In this document: piece after piece, positions 1 to 5,471 of the stretch
Position numbering within the stretch: position 1 is the stretch's first letter
Layout: every line of letters starts with the position of its first letter
Origin: Verrucomicrobia bacterium 12-59-8
Lineage (GTDB): Bacteria; Verrucomicrobiota; Verrucomicrobiae; Verrucomicrobiales; Verrucomicrobiaceae
Assembly (NCBI GenBank): GCA_002279765.1
Contig: NCCR01000258.1
Coordinates: 1-8,836, forward strand
Length of the DNA stretch: 8,836 nt
Direction of reading: 5' to 3'
Program-made: the position numbers and the translations under genes
The notes under the pieces: model-generated
The model's input: only the letters and a program-made list of their open reading frames with translations
Told to the model about the DNA's origin: nothing
The model's database searches: none

Positions 1-2
1 TC

Positions 3-437
3 ATCCAGCGCGGCCTTCAGCATCTGCAGCTCTCCGCGCGTGGAGACGCTCTCACGGAGTATCATCTGGAGGCAGGCATCGCCGCATGCCACAGCACCGC
101 AGCCGATCATGGCAGCACGGACTGGGCACGCATTCTCGCGCTATATGATCAGCTCACGCGGCTCTCACATTCGCCCGTGGTGGCCTTGAATCGCGCCATC
201 GCCATGGGGCGCGTGCATGGCGCGCAGAGCGGACTCGATGCGCTGGCAGCCGTGCAGGGCTTGGATGCCTACCTTTCCCTGCACGCAGCGCGGGGTGCGT
301 TTGCCGCCGAGCTGGGCCAGACGCAGGCCGCCGCAGCCCATTACCGCAGGGCGCTGGCCCTCGCAGCGCTGCCTTCCGAGCGCAGCTTTTTTGAGCGCCT
401 CATCACCGAATGCGAAACCGCCGCGCCCACAAAATAG
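3..437 (+). CDS. ECF sigma factor, ECF42/DUF6596 type, C-terminal part (5'-truncated by window edge)
   Basis: Only the last 144 residues are visible. The reading frame is open from base 3 to the TAG at 435-437, so the true start lies upstream of the window. The conserved block DWARILALYDQLTRLSHSPV followed by VALNRAIA is typical of the long helical C-terminal extension (TPR-like, DUF6596) that marks ECF42 sigma factors. The upstream YHLEAGIAACH segment also fits this extension. The DNA-binding sigma2 and sigma4 regions are outside the window. ECF42 sigma factors have no usual anti-sigma partner. They are generally encoded beside YCII/DGPF proteins, and two such genes follow here on the same strand after 99 bases. 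The role is inferred to be redirecting RNA polymerase to the DGPF promoter. The C-terminal extension is thought to control activity in this group. I am confident of the family; the signal it responds to is unknown. Confidence 0.88.
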   Translation: MQRGLQHLQLSARGDALTEYHLEAGIAACHSTAADHGSTDWARILALYDQLTRLSHSPVVALNRAIAMGRVHGAQSGLDALAAVQGLDAYLSLHAARGAFAAELGQTQAAAAHYRRALALAALPSERSFFERLITECETAAPTK

Positions 438-465
438 GACCCGCTAAAAAATATCTTTGTTCCGA

Positions 466-492
466 TGTCCTTTTTCGTCCGGCCCGTTCGTC
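466..492 (+). promoter_or_regulatory. Candidate ECF-type promoter upstream of the DGPF operon
   Basis: TGTCC at 466-470 and CGTC at 489-492 are separated by 18 bases, about 45 bases before the ATG at 537. ECF promoters of this group are described with a TGTC-type -35 element and a CGTC-type -10 element, so this is a plausible site for the adjacent sigma factor. The surrounding bases are rich in repeated CGTCC/CGTC words (476-480, 489-496), so the exact -10 register is uncertain. The same stretch could also form a weak hairpin (GGAC at 437-440 with GTCC at 467-470, then five T), which would make it a terminator for the sigma gene instead. Confidence 0.38.
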
Positions 493-536
493 GTCCTTTT
501 GAAACCGCATCATTGCCATCCTAAACGACCAACGCC

Positions 537-929
537 ATGAACACTGAAACTCCCCTCAATGACTACCTCGTCCTCTCGCGCGGACATTGGGACAAGGACA
601 AGTCCAAGGAGCAGATCGACACGGCGATCACGGACTTTTACGCTTGGCTGAACCGCCACATCGAGGCAGGCAGGATGCGCGCTGGCAGCCGCCTCGACAC
701 GGACCGCGCCACCGTCTCCAAGGCGGGTGTCATCACCGATGGACCCTTCGGCGAGGCCAAGGAAGTCGTGGGAGGCTACTGGTTCGTCAGCGCAGGCAGT
801 TTGCGCGAAGCAGCCGACATCCTCTCCCACAGCCCCACCCTTCCCTGCGGTCTGCACTATGAAGTCCGACCGCTCGATCCCGAACTCTGCACCGCTTCCG
901 ACATTACCAACGAAACCCCGCCCGCATGA
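537..929 (+). CDS. YCII-related (DGPF) domain protein
   Basis: This is a 130-residue protein of the YCII/DGPF family, a small dimeric ferredoxin-like fold whose biochemical role is not settled. The diagnostic DGPF motif is at residues 68-71, within ITDGPFGEAKE. It is followed by the GGYWFV strand and the SLREAADIL helix, and it ends with a YEVRPL strand typical of the family. DFYAWL (33-38) is shared with the next gene. The length is normal and no signal peptide is seen. The ATG at 537 is chosen because the family N-terminus (DYLVLSRG) begins soon after it; there is no Shine-Dalgarno sequence. The stop codon overlaps the next start (ATGA), which implies co-translation. It is inferred to be the main target of the upstream ECF42-type sigma factor, because DGPF proteins are the conserved neighbours of that group. 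Confidence 0.93.
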   Translation: MNTETPLNDYLVLSRGHWDKDKSKEQIDTAITDFYAWLNRHIEAGRMRAGSRLDTDRATVSKAGVITDGPFGEAKEVVGGYWFVSAGSLREAADILSHSPTLPCGLHYEVRPLDPELCTASDITNETPPA

Positions 930-1324
930 ATCCCCAAAACCCCACTGACGAATACCTGCTGCTCATTCGAGGCACCCACTGGAACCACGGCATGTCCCCT
1001 TCTGAACTCCAGCATGTGATGACCGACTTTTACGCCTGGGTGGATGGCCTCAGCAAAGCGGGCATCCATCGCGGCGCACAGCCCTTGATGGAGGAAGGCA
1101 GGCTCGTCTCTGGCCCCAAAGGAGCGACCGTGACCGATGGCGTCTTTGCCGAGTCAAAAGAAGCCATCGCCGGTTACTTCCGCATCGCCGTGGGCAGCAT
1201 GGACGAAGCCGTACGCATCGCGCAGGAATGCCCCATCCTCCAATACGGAGCCACCATTGAAATCCGTCCCATCGCCGATCTCTGCCGCCCCATGGCCGAA
1301 GTCAAATCCGCCTCCCAGTCCTGA
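926..1324 (+). CDS. YCII-related (DGPF-like) protein, second tandem copy
   Basis: This 132-residue protein is a paralogue of the preceding gene. Both share the EYLLLIRG/DYLVLSRG start, DFYAWV (34-39), the glycine-acid motif followed by ESKE, and a closing IEIRPI strand. The family motif reads DGVF (71-74) rather than DGPF, so its proline is lost here. The start ATG overlaps the previous stop by 4 bases, a typical coupling arrangement, and no Shine-Dalgarno sequence is present. The two copies differ enough that this looks like an old duplication rather than a recent one. The function is unknown; by family and position it belongs to the sigma-factor-linked operon. DGPF domains dimerise, so a heterodimer of the two products is possible, but that is inference only. 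Confidence 0.91.
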   Translation: MNPQNPTDEYLLLIRGTHWNHGMSPSELQHVMTDFYAWVDGLSKAGIHRGAQPLMEEGRLVSGPKGATVTDGVFAESKEAIAGYFRIAVGSMDEAVRIAQECPILQYGATIEIRPIADLCRPMAEVKSASQS

Positions 1325-1358
1325 TCAAAAAATCCACAACTCCACCCACCAACCTACC

Positions 1359-1835
1359 ATGAGCACATTCGCCTACTCATCCTTCAGTCCCTACATCACA
1401 GTAAACGATGCCGCCAAGGCCATCGCCTTCTACAGCGCGGCCTTTGGTGCCACCGAACGCTTTCGTCTGGCCGACGAATCAACCGGCAAGATCGGCCACG
1501 CAGAGCTCACGCTCGCAGGCAGCCTGCTCATGCTCTCAGATGAAAATCCCGCCTGGAACAAGTCCCCGCAGACACTCGGCGGCACACCGGTCATGTTCTG
1601 CCTCATGGTCGAGAACGCAGATGCCGCCATCGAAAAGGCCGTCGCCGCCGGAGCCAAGCCTCTCATGCCTGCGGCCGATCAATTCTACGGCTTCCGCAGC
1701 GGCTCCGTGCGCGATCCCTTTGGCCATGAGTGGATGCTCCAGCACGAAATCGAAAAAGTATCCCCCGAAGAAATGCAGAAGCGCTGGAATGACATGCCTA
1801 AAGACTGCCAGCCCCCCTCTGACTCAAACAAATAG
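1359..1835 (+). CDS. VOC superfamily protein, glyoxalase/bleomycin-resistance-like
   Basis: This 158-residue protein has the paired beta-alpha-beta-beta-beta modules of the vicinal oxygen chelate superfamily. The N-terminal module carries PYITVNDAAKAIAFY (11-25) and GHAEL (46-50). The C-terminal module carries YGFRSG (110-115) and DPFGHEW (119-125), the signature of the glyoxalase-like subgroup often annotated PhnB/YdfO-like. H47 and E124 stand where metal ligands are found in active VOC enzymes, so metal binding is possible. Members of this family include lactoylglutathione lyase, fosfomycin-resistance enzymes and antibiotic-binding proteins; the substrate here cannot be told. The open frame extends upstream to 1137, but the ATG at 1359 is preferred because homology begins there and the upstream part is a shadow of the DGPF-like gene. 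The gap to the previous gene is 34 bases. Confidence 0.9.
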   Translation: MSTFAYSSFSPYITVNDAAKAIAFYSAAFGATERFRLADESTGKIGHAELTLAGSLLMLSDENPAWNKSPQTLGGTPVMFCLMVENADAAIEKAVAAGAKPLMPAADQFYGFRSGSVRDPFGHEWMLQHEIEKVSPEEMQKRWNDMPKDCQPPSDSNK

Positions 1836-1843
1836 TCCCAGAG

Positions 1844-1864
1844 CATCCGTCATCCGTCATCCGT
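1844..1864 (+). repeat. Heptanucleotide tandem repeat, (CATCCGT)x3
   Basis: Three perfect head-to-tail copies of CATCCGT run from 1844 to 1864. A partial variant copy (CATTCA) follows at 1865. The array fills much of the 47-base gap before the SRPBCC gene and ends about 18 bases before its ATG. The same 7-base periodicity recurs at 2524-2551 and 3503-3537. Confidence 0.85.
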
Positions 1865-1882
1865 CATTCACCACCACACACC

Positions 1883-2419
1883 ATGATCAAAAAGATCCTT
1901 CTCGGCCTCGTCCTCATCATCGCCATCATCTGCGTCATCGCGTCCTTTCAGTCGGATGACATGAACATCACTCGCACCGCCACCAGCACGGCTCCTCCGG
2001 AAGCGGTCTTCAAAGTGGTGAACGACTTCCGTCAGTGGGACGCATGGTCACCTTGGTCAAAGCTTGACCCCAACATGAAGAAGAGCCTCGAAGGTCCGCC
2101 CGAAGGCGTCGGCGCGATCTACAAATGGTCCGGCAACAACGAAGTCGGCGAAGGCAGCACCACACTCGTCGAGAGCACGCCGAATGAGAAAGTCGGCATG
2201 AAGCTCGAGTTCCTGCGTCCCTTTGCCGGCACCAGCGATGTGCAGTTCACCTTCGCACCTGAAGGCACCGGCACCAAGATCACCTGGGCCATGCAGAGCA
2301 AGAAGCCTTTCATCGGCAAAATCATGAGCCTCTTCATGGACTGCGAAAAAATGTGCGGCGACCAGTTCCTCGAAGGTCTCGCCAATTTGAAAAAGGTCGC
2401 CGAAGCACCCAAAGCCTGA
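1883..2419 (+). CDS. Membrane-anchored SRPBCC (polyketide cyclase/START-like) protein
   Basis: This 178-residue protein has an N-terminal hydrophobic segment at about residues 5-22 (KKILLGLVLIIAIICVIA), preceded by two lysines. It is most likely a single membrane anchor that leaves the rest outside the cytoplasm. An SRPBCC domain follows: TSTAPPEAVFKVVNDFRQW is the usual opening strand-helix, then WSPWSKLDPNMK, then the closing KPFIGKIMSLFMDCEKMCG and EGLANLKK helix. SRPBCC domains bind hydrophobic ligands in a deep pocket; this subfamily is usually annotated as polyketide cyclase without proven chemistry. The start follows CACACACC with no Shine-Dalgarno sequence. A T-rich hairpin lies downstream and may end this transcription segment. 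Alternatively, the leader could be a cleaved signal peptide, though no clear cleavage site is visible. Confidence 0.9.
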   Translation: MIKKILLGLVLIIAIICVIASFQSDDMNITRTATSTAPPEAVFKVVNDFRQWDAWSPWSKLDPNMKKSLEGPPEGVGAIYKWSGNNEVGEGSTTLVESTPNEKVGMKLEFLRPFAGTSDVQFTFAPEGTGTKITWAMQSKKPFIGKIMSLFMDCEKMCGDQFLEGLANLKKVAEAPKA

Positions 2420-2460
2420 TCTCCAATCATCGCCTCAAACGCCGCTGTGCCTCGCCGCAT

Positions 2461-2484
2461 GGCATCACCCTGTGCCTTTTTTTT
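2461..2484 (+). terminator. Possible weak rho-independent terminator
   Basis: GGCA at 2461-2464 can pair with TGCC at 2473-2476 around an 8-base loop, and eight T residues follow at 2477-2484. The T-tract is strong but the 4-bp stem is short, so this may be only partial or not functional. It lies in the 145-base gap after the membrane-anchored SRPBCC gene, one of the largest gaps in the island. Confidence 0.35.
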
Positions 2485-2523
2485 GCACCATCTGTTTCGC
2501 CCGCCACTTCTGCCTTCTCCGCA

Positions 2524-2551
2524 AATCCAGCATCCAGCATCCAGCATCCAG
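2524..2551 (+). repeat. Heptanucleotide tandem repeat, (CATCCAG)x3 plus one variant copy
   Basis: AATCCAG at 2524-2530 is followed by three perfect copies of CATCCAG (2531-2551). The array ends 13 bases before the ATG of the broken SRPBCC gene. It has the same 7-base period as the CATCCGT array at 1844 and shares its CATCC core. Confidence 0.85.
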
Positions 2552-2564
2552 CCCCTAGCCCACC

Positions 2565-2988
2565 ATGCCCCTCCCCGCTCCCATCGAATCCCCCCTCTCC
2601 GAACGCGAACTTGTCCTCGTCCGTGAAACCGACATCCCCGCTGCCAAACTCTACGCTGGCTGGACCCAGCCCGATCTCGTCGTCCAATGGTTCACACCCC
2701 AGCCCTGGTCCACCACAGCTTGCGAAATCGACCTCCGCCCCGGCGGCACCTGCAAAACCACCATGCGCAGTCCCGAAGGCCAGGAATTCCCGAATGTGGG
2801 CGTTTATCTCGAAATCGTCCCCAACGAAAAGCATCATCACCTGGGAAACCTTGCCCACCGGCAAAACCCGCTACACCGCCCGCGTGCTCCATTGGACCAA
2901 AGAAGCCTGCGAAAAACACGCCGCCATGGGCTTCGCGGAAGGCTGGGGCAAAGCCTTCGATCAACTCGTTGAACTCATGAGCAAGTAA
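2565..2988 (+). pseudogene. Frameshifted, internally deleted AHSA1-type SRPBCC gene
   Basis: The first frame starts at ATG 2565 and encodes a typical AHSA1/SRPBCC N-terminus. It includes QPDLVVQWFTPQPW, EIDLRPGG, MRSPEGQEFPNVGVYLEIVP and NEK, ending in phase near 2831. The homology then continues in another frame (register of 2833), with TWETLPTGKTRYTARVLHW, GFAEGWGKAFDQL and the TAA at 2986-2988. In the intact family roughly 20 residues (the segment around FTDA...GW...EKPFMTA) lie between these two parts and are missing here. This points to a real internal deletion of about 60 bases, not a multiple of three, rather than a single-base sequencing error. Read straight through, the first frame gives a 135-residue protein with an unrelated arginine-rich tail (stop at 2970-2972). 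The product is likely non-functional. The next gene starts 21 bases on, so downstream expression may be unaffected. Confidence 0.82.
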
Positions 2989-3009
2989 CACCTCAACCCA
3001 TCCACGACC

Positions 3010-3450
3010 ATGTCCCGCGTCAGCACCTACCTCAACTTTCCGCGCAACACCGAAGAAGCCTTCGCCTTCTACAAATCGGTCTTCCAAACCGAATACGTCG
3101 GTCACATCGCCCGCTTCGGCGACATCCCCGCCAGTTCCGACTGCCCGCCTCCCGCTGAGGCCGACAAAAACCTCATCATGCACATCGCCCTGCCCACCCT
3201 CGGCGAGCACGTCCTCATGGGCACCGACGCTCCCGAGTCCATGGGCTTCAAGTGCACCCCCGGCAACAACGTGTACATCAATCTCGAACCCGACACCCGC
3301 GACGAAGCCGACCGCCTTTTCACCGCCCTCTCCGCTGGCGGCAAAATCGAAATGCCCATCCAGGACATGTTCTGGGGAGCCTACTTCGGCTCCTTAACCG
3401 ATAAGTTTGGCATCCAATGGATGGTCAACTGCATGCAACCTAAAAAATGA
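3010..3450 (+). CDS. PhnB-like VOC protein (copy 1)
   Basis: This 146-residue protein is of the PhnB-like / '3-demethylubiquinone-9 3-methyltransferase' VOC family (a historical name; methyltransferase activity is not implied). It opens with TYLNFPRNTEEAFAFYKSVF (6-25), has IMHIAL with H58 at the usual metal or ligand position, and closes with MFWGAYFGSLTDKFGIQWMV (120-139). The length is normal for the family. The ATG at 3010 follows ACGACC, with no Shine-Dalgarno sequence. The gap to the broken SRPBCC gene is only 21 bases, so they were probably co-transcribed. It is the first of three consecutive PhnB-type genes. The ligand is unknown; binding of a small metal-chelated or hydrophobic compound is inferred from the fold. 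Confidence 0.92.
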   Translation: MSRVSTYLNFPRNTEEAFAFYKSVFQTEYVGHIARFGDIPASSDCPPPAEADKNLIMHIALPTLGEHVLMGTDAPESMGFKCTPGNNVYINLEPDTRDEADRLFTALSAGGKIEMPIQDMFWGAYFGSLTDKFGIQWMVNCMQPKK

Positions 3451-3458
3451 CGAAACCA

Positions 3459-3536
3459 GAATGGCGAATGACGAATGAAGTCCGAAACCGCGTTCGTCAT
3501 GGCATTCGATCTTCGGCATTCGTCATTCGTCATTTC
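3459..3536. repeat. Imperfect inverted repeat built from CATTCGT heptamers
   Basis: The left arm (3459-3480) reads as GCGAATG-ACGAATG units. The right arm (3511-3536) carries CATTCGT-CATTCGT-CATT, the reverse complement of those units. Arms of about 20 bases pair with one 3-base bulge and one mismatch around a 30-base loop. In the right half, 7-base units run in register from 3503 to 3537 (CATTCGA, TCTTCGG, CATTCGT, CATTCGT, CATTTCT). The element fills most of the 121-base gap between two PhnB-like genes, which holds no gene. It could be an attenuating hairpin or a dispersed REP-like element. There is no T-tract, so it is not a classic terminator. Confidence 0.75.
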
Positions 3537-3571
3537 TCCCTCCGCAACACCCTCAACTCCGCCAAATCACC

Positions 3572-4015
3572 ATGACCTCCTACATCCAACCCTACCTCTT
3601 CTTCGGTGGCCGCTGCGAAGAAGCCCTCGAATTTTACAAAACCGCCATCGGTGCCGAGGTGCAGATGTGCCTGCGCTACAGCGACAGCCCCGAACCCATG
3701 CCGCCCGACACTCTGCCTGAAGGCTACGAAAGCAAAATCATGCACGCCAGCTTCAAGGTCGGCAGCAGCGTCATCCTCGCCTCCGACGGCTGCGGTGGCG
3801 AAGAGGCCAAAGGCTTTCGTGCCTTCTCGCTCTCGCTCGCTTTGCCGACGGAAGCCGAAACCGAGCGCGCCTTCAATGCCCTTGCTGAAGGCGGTGCGGT
3901 CAACATGCCCCTCGGCAAGACCTTCTGGTCCTCACGCTTCGGCATGCTGGAGGACAAATTTGGCATGGGCTGGATGGTCGCCGTCGCCCCCTCCGCTGAT
4001 TCAAAAGCCGCCTGA
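3572..4015 (+). CDS. PhnB-like VOC protein (copy 2)
   Basis: This 147-residue PhnB-type VOC protein begins IQPYLFFGGRCEEALEFYK (5-23). It has a MPPDTLPEG loop and KIMHASF with H58, and ends TFWSSRFGMLEDKFGMGWMV (117-136). It matches the layout of the preceding gene (same H58, same FW...DKFG...WMV end), but the sequences are well diverged. The ATG at 3572 follows AAATCACC without a Shine-Dalgarno sequence. It is separated from the previous gene by the inverted-repeat element and from the next by 20 bases. The function is not established; these proteins are commonly annotated as VOC or glyoxalase family and are often found beside sigma-factor-linked YCII genes. Confidence 0.93.
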   Translation: MTSYIQPYLFFGGRCEEALEFYKTAIGAEVQMCLRYSDSPEPMPPDTLPEGYESKIMHASFKVGSSVILASDGCGGEEAKGFRAFSLSLALPTEAETERAFNALAEGGAVNMPLGKTFWSSRFGMLEDKFGMGWMVAVAPSADSKAA

Positions 4016-4035
4016 ACTTCAAACCCCACCGCACC

Positions 4036-4530
4036 ATGCAAAAGATCAGCCCATGTCTGTGGTTCAACAACACCGCCGAAGCAGCGGTGGACTTCTACCT
4101 CTCTATTTTCAAAGACGGCAAAATCCTGCGCAGAGCTTACTACCCCGAAGTGCCGCCGGAAGAAAGACCTCCGTGGCCACCCACCGGCACCGTGATGACC
4201 GTGGAGTTTGAACTCTTCGGCCAGAACTACACCGCCCTGAATGGTGGCCCCGAGTTCACCTTCAATGAAGCCATCTCCCTCATGGTGTCCTGCGAGACCC
4301 AGGAGGAAGTGGACCGCTACTGGGATGCTCTCACTGCCGATGGCGGGAAGCCCGTGCAATGCGGCTGGCTGCAGGACAAATTTGGCGTCTCCTGGCAGAT
4401 CGTCCCCACGGTGCTGACAGACCTCGTGACCTCGGGCGATCCCGCTTTGTGCTCACGCGTCATCCAGGCCATGCTGAAGATGGTCAAGCTCGACATCGCC
4501 ACACTTCAGCAAGCCGCAGCATCCAAGTAA
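4036..4530 (+). CDS. PhnB-like VOC protein (copy 3, 3-dmu-9_3-mt type)
   Basis: This 164-residue protein is a close fit to the '3-dmu-9_3-mt' VOC subfamily. It opens KISPCLWFNNTAEAAVDFY and continues with TVMTVEFELFGQNYTALNGG, FNEAISLMVSCETQEEVDRY, CGWLQDKFGVSWQIVP and a C-terminal helical segment (RVIQAMLKMVKLDIATL). That tail makes it longer than the two preceding PhnB copies and is normal for this subfamily. Despite the domain name, no methyltransferase fold is present. The ATG at 4036 follows CCGCACC. Gaps of 20 and 16 bases to its neighbours indicate one transcript. The ligand is unknown. Confidence 0.93.
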   Translation: MQKISPCLWFNNTAEAAVDFYLSIFKDGKILRRAYYPEVPPEERPPWPPTGTVMTVEFELFGQNYTALNGGPEFTFNEAISLMVSCETQEEVDRYWDALTADGGKPVQCGWLQDKFGVSWQIVPTVLTDLVTSGDPALCSRVIQAMLKMVKLDIATLQQAAASK

Positions 4531-4546
4531 GCCCGCCTTCCTACCC

Positions 4547-4981
4547 ATGAGTCAAACTCAAGATCACTCGACAGAGATCATCAGCACCCGTCTCTTCGCC
4601 GCCAGCCGCGACCGCATCTTCGCCGCCTTCAGCGATCCCCGGCAGCTTGCCCAATGGTGGGGTCCCAAAGGCTTCACCAACACCTTCGATGAGTTCGACT
4701 TCCGCCCCGGCGGCGACTGGAAGTTCACCATGCACGGCCCCGACGGCAAGGACTACGCCAATCACACCCGTTTCATCGAGATCGTGCCTGCCGAGCGCAT
4801 CGTCTATGAACATGTCGCCCCGCATTTCCACATGACCATCACCCTCGCCGATGCCGGAACCGGCACCCACATGACCTGGTGCATGCAGTTCCCCACCGCC
4901 GAAATGTGCGAAAACTTCAAACCCATCTGCGTTCCCGCGAACGAAGAAAACTTCGACCGCCTCGAAGCCTTCCTCGGATAA
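4547..4981 (+). CDS. AHSA1-type SRPBCC protein
   Basis: This intact 144-residue AHSA1/START-like SRPBCC protein carries the family blocks in order: ISTRLFAASRDRIFAAFSDP, LAQWWGPKGFTNTFDEFDF, RPGGDWKFTMHGPDGKDY, FIEIVPAERIVYEH, THMTWCMQF and EENFDRLEAFL. It has no signal peptide, so it is cytoplasmic. It belongs to a different subgroup from the broken gene at 2565 (WWGPKGF rather than WFTPQPW), so it is not simply a replacement copy. The ATG at 4547 follows CCTACCC with no Shine-Dalgarno sequence, 16 bases after the VOC gene. SRPBCC proteins of this kind bind lipophilic ligands. They commonly co-occur with PhnB-like and YCII genes in sigma-factor clusters; the reaction, if any, is unknown. Confidence 0.93.
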   Translation: MSQTQDHSTEIISTRLFAASRDRIFAAFSDPRQLAQWWGPKGFTNTFDEFDFRPGGDWKFTMHGPDGKDYANHTRFIEIVPAERIVYEHVAPHFHMTITLADAGTGTHMTWCMQFPTAEMCENFKPICVPANEENFDRLEAFLG

Positions 4982-5026
4982 TCCATCTGCAAACATTTCC
5001 ATCCGCATCATTCATCCCCTCCTCCC

Positions 5027-5410
5027 ATGAAATACGCCACTCTCGCCGCCTCCATCATCCTCGGACTTCTGTTCACCATGTCTTCGGTCGTCTTCCTCTT
5101 CAATCTCGTGCCCATGCCGGAGATCCCCAAGGACACACCGCCCTACCACTTCATGGCCGCGTTTGGCCCCACAGGTTACATGACCTTCGTCAAGGTCTTC
5201 GAACTGCTCGGCGGCCTCTTCCTCCTCCTTCCCAAGACCCGCAATCTCGGTCTCCTCTGCATCGGCCCCGTCCTCGTCAACATCCTCGCTTATCATGGCT
5301 TCGTCATGAAAGGTGAAGGCTTGCTCGATCCCATGCTCATCGTCATCTGCCTCCTCGCTCTCTTCCTTCTCTGGGCTGAGCGCAAGGCCTGGGCGGGACT
5401 GGTGAAGTGA
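5027..5410 (+). CDS. Small DoxX-like four-helix membrane protein
   Basis: This 127-residue integral membrane protein has four predicted hydrophobic helices at about residues 6-28, 53-69, 74-93 and 100-117. The short loop after helix 1 contains MPEIPKDTPPYHF, and the C-terminus is basic. FELLGGLFLLLP (58-69) and the LGLLCIGPVLVN segment resemble the DoxX/DoxD-like family, in which a glutamate in helix 2 (here E59) is conserved. I assign this by layout and motif, not by strong identity. It is the last gene of the island, 45 bases after the SRPBCC gene. DoxX-like proteins are linked elsewhere to thiol or oxidative stress complexes, which would suit a stress regulon, but that link is inference. 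It could equally be called an uncharacterised membrane protein. Confidence 0.83.
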   Translation: MKYATLAASIILGLLFTMSSVVFLFNLVPMPEIPKDTPPYHFMAAFGPTGYMTFVKVFELLGGLFLLLPKTRNLGLLCIGPVLVNILAYHGFVMKGEGLLDPMLIVICLLALFLLWAERKAWAGLVK

Positions 5411-5436
5411 TGGCGCAGTACTCCTCACGTCACATG

Positions 5437-5465
5437 CTTGCAAGACTGGCCGAACCGAATAATCT
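5437..5465 (+). promoter_or_regulatory. Candidate sigma70-type promoter with palindrome, before the toxin-antitoxin pair
   Basis: TTGCAA (5438-5443) and TAATCT (5460-5465) are 16 bases apart and lie just before the ATG at 5472. If used, transcription would begin near 5471-5473, making the antitoxin message leaderless or nearly so. The -35 element sits inside the perfect 8-bp palindrome CTTGCAAG (5437-5444), a possible operator for autoregulation. Matches to the consensus are only 4/6 and 3/6, so confidence is low. Confidence 0.28.
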
Positions 5466-5471
5466 TACCCG

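Noticed and set aside
1137..1358. N-terminal extension of the VOC gene up to base 1137
   Set aside because: It overlaps the DGPF-like gene out of frame and is proline/serine-rich; VOC homology begins at the ATG at 1359.
1844..1868. CRISPR-like interpretation of the heptamer arrays
   Set aside because: The units are 7 bases and contiguous with no spacers, so they are simple tandem repeats.
2353..2564. Upstream start for the second frame of the SRPBCC gene
   Set aside because: That frame runs across the previous gene's end, the T-tract and the heptamer array. Only its part after about 2833 is homologous, which is better explained by a frameshift in the gene starting at 2565.
3475..3720. 81-codon + strand frame spanning the inverted repeat
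   Set aside because: It covers the CATTCGT repeat and runs out of frame into the PhnB gene at 3572; there is no protein-like motif.
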